48,650 nucleotides of DNA. It comes from Nitrospirota bacterium. GTDB lineage: Bacteria; Nitrospirota; JACRHL01. The translations under genes and the position numbers were made by a program. Location: assembly GCA_029858285.1 (NCBI GenBank), contig JAOUFN010000018.1:1-48650 (forward strand), given 5' to 3'. The notes under the pieces were generated by a model, which did no database searches, had not been told where the DNA came from, and was given only the letters and a program-made list of their open reading frames with translations. Below are positions 45,303-48,650 of this stretch, in pieces. The stretch's first letter is position 1. Each line of letters starts with the position of its first letter.

Positions 45303-46301
45303 ATGCGCATCGAGATCGAAATAGAACGTTCCTGCCCCGGCGAGGGACAGGCGGCCCGCTTCCAGAGCTTCCATGTAGAAGTGCCGCGCCACGCCACGGT
45401 GCTGGACACCCTGATGGCGGTGAAAAATCAGGAAGACGGCTCGGTCACCTTCCGCCGCTCCTGCCGCAGCGCCATTTGCGGCTCCTGCGCCATGCGCATC
45501 AACGGCCGCTCCGGGCTGGCCTGCGACACCCAGGTGGAAGGCGAACTGCGCCGTCACGGCAAGCTGCGCATCCAGCCCCTGGCCCATATGCCGGTGGTGC
45601 GCGACCTGGCGGTGGAAATCGACCCCTTCTGGGCCCGGGTGCGCGCCGTGCAGCCGTGGGTGGAGCGCCCCCGCGAGGCGGAGCCCTCCTGGCCGGTGGA
45701 GCAGGAAACCCGCATGCCCCAGTCCGCCGCCGAGGAGATGGACGACACCTCCAAATGCATCATGTGCATGAGCTGCTTTTCGGCCTGCGAGGTGGCGGAG
45801 GTGGACACGCGCTTTCTGGGCCCTGCGGCGCTGGCCAAGGCCTATCGCTTTGTGGCCGACCCGCGCGACACCAACACCCAAAACCGGCTGGCCACCCTCA
45901 ACGGCGGCGGCGGCTACTGGGACTGCACCCGCTGCAACCAGTGCGTGGAGGCGTGCCCGAAGGACGTCAAACCCATGGAGGCCATCGTGCACCTGCGCCG
46001 CGAGGCAATCCGCGCCGGGTTCACCGGCACCATCGGCAGCCGCCACATCACCGATTTCCTGAGCATCGTGCGCCAGGAAGGGCGCCTCAACGAAGGGCGC
46101 ATGCCCATGCAGATGAAGGGCTTCAATCCCTTCAAGCTGCTGCCGGTGCTGCCTTTGGCGTGGCGCATGTGGCGCAAGGGAAAACTGCCCCTGCCGTGGC
46201 ACTGGCCGATCCCCGGAGTGTCCCAGGTGCGCCGCATCATGGACCGCAAGGGCGGGGCGCGCCGCAAGAGTTTTGTCGTCGGAAAGGGTGACCTCAAGTG
46301 A
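45303..46301 (+). CDS. sdhB: Succinate dehydrogenase/fumarate reductase iron-sulfur subunit (type E)
   Basis: A 332-residue protein, longer than classical SdhB (about 240) through a C-terminal extension. The [2Fe-2S] Cys are C54, C59, C62 and C74 (SCRSAICGSCAMRINGRSGLAC). The second set is C152IMC155MSC158FSAC162. The third set is C208TRC211NQC214VEAC218P. In classical enzymes position 211 is not Cys and the centre is [3Fe-4S]; the extra Cys here is the mark of archaeal/type E enzymes with a second [4Fe-4S]. It passes electrons from FAD to the CCG subunit, whose start overlaps its stop (GTGA). Confidence 0.94.
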   Translation: MRIEIEIERSCPGEGQAARFQSFHVEVPRHATVLDTLMAVKNQEDGSVTFRRSCRSAICGSCAMRINGRSGLACDTQVEGELRRHGKLRIQPLAHMPVVRDLAVEIDPFWARVRAVQPWVERPREAEPSWPVEQETRMPQSAAEEMDDTSKCIMCMSCFSACEVAEVDTRFLGPAALAKAYRFVADPRDTNTQNRLATLNGGGGYWDCTRCNQCVEACPKDVKPMEAIVHLRREAIRAGFTGTIGSRHITDFLSIVRQEGRLNEGRMPMQMKGFNPFKLLPVLPLAWRMWRKGKLPLPWHWPIPGVSQVRRIMDRKGGARRKSFVVGKGDLK

Positions 46302-47191
46302 GTTTCAAATACGCCTACTACACCGGCTGCGCCGCCAAGGGGGTGTGCCCGGAACTGCACCAGTCCACACTGGCCGTGGCCCGTGCCCTGGGCATCGAAC
46401 TGGTGGAACTCAAATCCGCCTCGTGCTGCGGCGCCGGGGTCATCGGCGAGCTGGAATACGAAACCCAGTTGGCCATGAACGCCCGCAACCTGGCGCTGGC
46501 GGAGCGCATGGGCACCGACATGCTCACCGTGTGCGGCACCTGTCAGGGGGTGCTGTCCCGCGCCAACCACGACCTGAAGGGCGACGACCTGCGCGGCCGC
46601 ATCAACGAGGTCATCTCCGACAGCGGCGGTCCCTACGGCGGCACCATCCAGCCCAAGCACCTGCTGTGGGTGCTGATTCAGGACTACGGAATCAAGCGCC
46701 TTGAGGAGCGCATAAAAAACCCCCTCACCGGGCTGCGGGTGGGGCCGTTTTACGGCTGCTACATCCTGCGCCCGTCGGAATACCTGGGGTTCGACGACCC
46801 TTACAACCCCAAGAGCCTGGAGCAGGTGATACGCGCCCTGGGGGCGCAGCCGGTGGACTATTCGGGGCGCACCAAGTGCTGCGGCTTCCCCATCGTGCTG
46901 GAGCAGGAGTCCTCCGCCATGCGCATGGTGGGCACCAACCTGCTGGAGGCCATGGACAAGGGCGCCGACTGTCTGGTGACCCCCTGCCCCTTGTGCCACA
47001 TGAACCTGGACATCTATCAGGGGCGCGCCGAGAAGGAGATGGACCGCAAGATCGGTCTGCCGATCCTGCACCTGCCGCAACTGGTGGGGCTGGCGCTGGG
47101 CATCGAGCCTCGGGAACTGGGGCTGGAAAAGAACATGGTGGACACCGGCCGCCTGCTGGAGCTGGCCTCCCGAGGCGGGGTCCGGGTCTGA
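46298..47191 (+). CDS. sdhE: CCG-domain (HdrB-like) membrane-associating subunit of type E SQR/QFR
   Basis: A 297-residue protein with a GTG start. Two cysteine-rich CCG domains are visible: C11..C43C44GAG..C79GTC82 and C154..C194C195GFP..C230PLC233. This arrangement, shared with heterodisulfide reductase HdrB, binds an unusual [4Fe-4S] cluster in the C-terminal domain. In type E enzymes (Sulfolobus, Campylobacter, Wolinella) this subunit replaces the cytochrome b anchor and contacts the membrane by amphipathic helices to react with quinone. It is translationally coupled to sdhB and closes the operon. It is not the unrelated SdhE/YgfY flavinylation factor. Confidence 0.93.
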   Translation: MSFKYAYYTGCAAKGVCPELHQSTLAVARALGIELVELKSASCCGAGVIGELEYETQLAMNARNLALAERMGTDMLTVCGTCQGVLSRANHDLKGDDLRGRINEVISDSGGPYGGTIQPKHLLWVLIQDYGIKRLEERIKNPLTGLRVGPFYGCYILRPSEYLGFDDPYNPKSLEQVIRALGAQPVDYSGRTKCCGFPIVLEQESSAMRMVGTNLLEAMDKGADCLVTPCPLCHMNLDIYQGRAEKEMDRKIGLPILHLPQLVGLALGIEPRELGLEKNMVDTGRLLELASRGGVRV

Positions 47192-47226
47192 CGCGGCCGC
47201 CCGCCCGCCACGCCCTGATTCGCCGC

Positions 47227-47484
47227 ATGTCCTGCTATGTCTACATACTGGGCGCCACCGGCGGCGACCGCCGCACCTACGTGGGGTGGACGGTTGACCT
47301 GGAGCAGCGGCTGGCGGCCCACAACAGCGGCAGCGGGGCCAAATCCACCCGTGGCCGCAGGTGGGAGCTGCTCTACGCCGAGCAGTTCGAAACCCGCTCC
47401 GAGGCCATGCGCCGCGAGTGGTTTTTGAAGCGCGACCGGGGCTTCCGCAAGCAGGTGCGGGCCGACACCGCGCCCCAGGGGTGA
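47227..47484 (+). CDS. GIY-YIG domain protein (UPF0213/YhbQ type)
   Basis: An 85-residue single-domain protein. The GIY-YIG core is seen as CYVYIL and TYVGWT, followed by DLEQRLAAHNSG, KSTRGRRWELLYAEQF and an EAMRREWFLK helix with the conserved Arg and Glu. The family is small, widespread and of uncertain function, related to UvrC/intron nucleases. It begins 36 nt after sdhE and may be read from the same transcript. Confidence 0.9.
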   Translation: MSCYVYILGATGGDRRTYVGWTVDLEQRLAAHNSGSGAKSTRGRRWELLYAEQFETRSEAMRREWFLKRDRGFRKQVRADTAPQG

Positions 47485-47486
47485 GG

Positions 47487-47524
47487 GGGAGCGGCTTCCG
47501 ACCGCTCCTGCCGACCGCTCCTGC
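47487..47524. terminator. Hairpin and 13-bp duplication between convergent genes
   Basis: GGAGCGG/CCGCTCC (47488-47494, 47502-47508) forms a stem with a 7-nt loop in the 40-bp gap between convergent genes. The unit cgaccgctcctgc is present twice in tandem (47499-47511, 47512-47524), so the right arm is duplicated. No U-tract on either strand. Confidence 0.4.
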
Positions 47525-48388
47525 CTACCCCGCCGCCACGCACTCCTGAAAGCGTTTTTCCAGTTCCCGGAACACCGGTCCGGGGCAATTGCGCAGGCGG
47601 CGACCATCCACCTCGGCCACCGGCAGCAACCCGGTGCCGGTGCCGGTCAAAAAGCACTCGTCCGCCGTGTACAGATCATAGCGGGTCAGGGATGCCTCGC
47701 GGGCCGGAATGCCCGCCCCGGCGGCCAGTTCCAGCACGACATCACGGGTCACTCCGGCCAGCGCGCCATCCACCGTGGGCGGGGTAAACAGGGTGCCGCC
47801 CCGCACCGTGAACACGTTCTGCGCCGCCCCCTCCGCCACCCGCCCCTCGCGGTTCAGCAGCACCGCCTCGTCCGCCCCGGCGTGGTTGGCCTCCATGCGC
47901 GCCAGGATGTGGGTCAGGTAATTGAGGCTCTTGATGCGCGGGTCCAGACCGTCCAGCGGCGTCTTGCGGGTGGCGGCGACAATGACGCGCGCGCCGCGCT
48001 GCCGCGCCTCGGCCCCGGCCATGGACAGGTGATCGGCGATGATGAACAGTCCCGGCGTGGCACAGCCGCGCGGATCAATGCCCAACGGCCCCGCCCCCCG
48101 CGTCACCACCAGCCGCAGGTAGCCGTCCGCCCCGGAAAAGGCCGCCACCGTCTGCTCCACCGCGCGATTCATCTCCGCCAGGGGCATGGGCAGATCCAGG
48201 CGAATGGCCGTGGCCGAGTGCGCCAGCCGCTCCAGGTGTGCCACCAGCCGGAACACCCGGCGGTTGTAAAAGCGGATCCCCTCGAACACACCGTCGCCAT
48301 ACAGCAGCCCGTGGTCCATCACCGGCACGGCCGCCTCCGCCGCCGGGACCACCCGGCCATTGATCCAGCACACCGCCTCCGCACTCAT
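47525..48388 (-). CDS. ilvE: Class IV PLP-dependent aminotransferase (branched-chain type)
   Basis: A 287-residue protein. The ATG at 48388 has GGAGG about 7 nt upstream, favoured over an earlier Met at 48439. Fold-type IV features are VPVMDHGLLYGDGVFEGIRFYN, the catalytic Lys in RIKSLNYLTHILARMEA, AVLLNREGRVAEGAAQNVF, the phosphate loop LAGVTRDVVLELA and ADECFLTGTGTGLLPVAEVDG. EGIRFY and KSLNYL favour branched-chain aminotransferase over D-amino-acid aminotransferase or aminodeoxychorismate lyase, but these are close relatives. It stands alone, divergent from a MarR-type gene. Confidence 0.82.
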   Translation of the reverse strand: MSAEAVCWINGRVVPAAEAAVPVMDHGLLYGDGVFEGIRFYNRRVFRLVAHLERLAHSATAIRLDLPMPLAEMNRAVEQTVAAFSGADGYLRLVVTRGAGPLGIDPRGCATPGLFIIADHLSMAGAEARQRGARVIVAATRKTPLDGLDPRIKSLNYLTHILARMEANHAGADEAVLLNREGRVAEGAAQNVFTVRGGTLFTPPTVDGALAGVTRDVVLELAAGAGIPAREASLTRYDLYTADECFLTGTGTGLLPVAEVDGRRLRNCPGPVFRELEKRFQECVAAG

Positions 48389-48478
48389 CGTCGGTCCTCC
48401 ACCCTCCCGCGTCCACGCGGGGGACACATAGGTAAACAATTATTGACCTTTTACAGAATAGCCACCCCAAGGTAATAT

Positions 48479-48493
48479 GTCAACATGGTTGAC
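48479..48493. promoter_or_regulatory. Palindrome enclosing the MarR-type start codon
   Basis: GTCAAC (48479-48484), ATG (48485-48487) and GTTGAC (48488-48493) make a perfect 6-bp inverted repeat whose centre is the start codon. A further ATTGACC word lies at 48442. In a 96-bp divergent gap before a MarR-type gene this is a good candidate operator. Confidence 0.5.
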
Positions 48494-48650
48494 CTGACAT
48501 CCCCCTCCAGCCCACATCCCCCCACCCCCCCCGCCGACCCGCGTGAGGCAGAGCTGAACCGGGCCCTGGAGGCCCTGCACTTCGCCTTCCGGGCGGTGAC
48601 CGCGCGCCCGGACGCCATGCTGGGAGAACTGGGCATGGGCCGCATCCACC
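48485..48650 (+). CDS. MarR-type regulator, N-terminal fragment (runs off the window)
   Basis: 55 residues are visible before the window ends. After a Pro/Ser-rich start, EAELNRALEALHFAFRAVTARPDAMLGELGMGRIHH matches the first helices of MarR/winged-helix regulators, where xGxGRxHHR precedes the wing region. It is divergent from the aminotransferase; the start codon sits in a palindrome, so self-repression is possible. The DNA-binding part is not in the window. Confidence 0.7.
   Translation, partial: MVDLTSPSSPHPPTPPADPREAELNRALEALHFAFRAVTARPDAMLGELGMGRIH

Noticed and set aside
47525-48388. Aminodeoxychorismate lyase (PabC)
   Set aside because: Possible within fold type IV, but EGIRFY, KSLNYL and the residue pattern favour a branched-chain aminotransferase; no pab genes are adjacent.
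1-48650. Mobile element or phage insertion
   Set aside because: No transposase, integrase, terminal inverted repeats or target duplication found by eye. The tRNA-Asp gene is not followed by a partial tRNA copy or integrase.

Overview
The window is a GC-rich (roughly two-thirds G+C) chromosomal segment from a diderm bacterium. Evidence for an outer membrane is the several lipoproteins with -A-G-C or -S-G-C lipoboxes, an outer-membrane beta-barrel ending in Phe, and a TolQ/ExbB-type protein. The many multiheme c-type cytochromes point to respiration with extracellular or periplasmic electron transfer. Three features suggest a proteobacterium or a neighbouring phylum: an endonuclease-type MutL (so probably no MutH), a cbiE-cbiT fusion and a type-E succinate dehydrogenase/fumarate reductase. 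A Magnetococcia-like or Desulfuromonadia-like host is only a guess. No transposase, integrase, phage gene or CRISPR array is visible.

Region 1 (227-28751) is the notable part. From about 26.9 kb down to 13.9 kb on the minus strand runs a tightly packed, mostly translationally coupled gene series. In order: ligand-sensor-type propeller lipoprotein, pentaheme cytochrome, NHL-propeller lipoprotein, tetraheme cytochrome, parvulin-type peptidyl-prolyl isomerase, outer-membrane beta-barrel, second NHL lipoprotein, large (~12-heme) cytochrome, and two tandem SUMF1/FGE-fold proteins without the catalytic cysteines. All three cytochromes share one module resembling Geobacter OmcE, the subunit of polymeric extracellular cytochrome filaments. 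Below it, from its own sigma70-like promoter, lies a 4152-residue secreted IPT/TIG-repeat protein coupled to a small FN3 protein. Divergently (27.6-28.75 kb, plus strand) are two c7-type triheme cytochromes. I read the locus as a candidate extracellular cytochrome-filament and electron-conduit system: triheme carriers in the periplasm, barrel plus large cytochrome at the outer membrane, tetra/pentaheme filament subunits outside, and propellers, PPIase and giant protein as assembly, anchoring or surface partners. That is inference from homology and order.

Region 2 (28.9-34.1 kb, plus) holds an MsbA-like ABC exporter, a cobalamin corrin-ring segment (cbiD, cbiC, cbiET) and tRNA-Asp(GTC) with a good promoter.

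Region 3 (34.3-39.1 kb, plus) is a coupled series: TolQ/ExbB-like channel without a TolR/ExbD, a coiled-coil lipoprotein, MutL, then a membrane-anchored pentaheme cytochrome of the c554 type.

Region 4 (39.1-43.2 kb) has an RRM RNA-binding protein with a long leader and a textbook terminator, a Fic protein with a repeated operator-like sequence before it, queC (minus), and a MoeA-like protein.

Region 5 (43.2-48.65 kb) begins with an 8-copy 12-bp tandem repeat upstream of a three-gene type-E succinate dehydrogenase/fumarate reductase operon (flavoprotein, Fe-S protein, CCG-domain subunit). A small GIY-YIG protein, a class-IV aminotransferase (minus) and the start of a MarR-type regulator whose start codon lies inside a palindrome follow.
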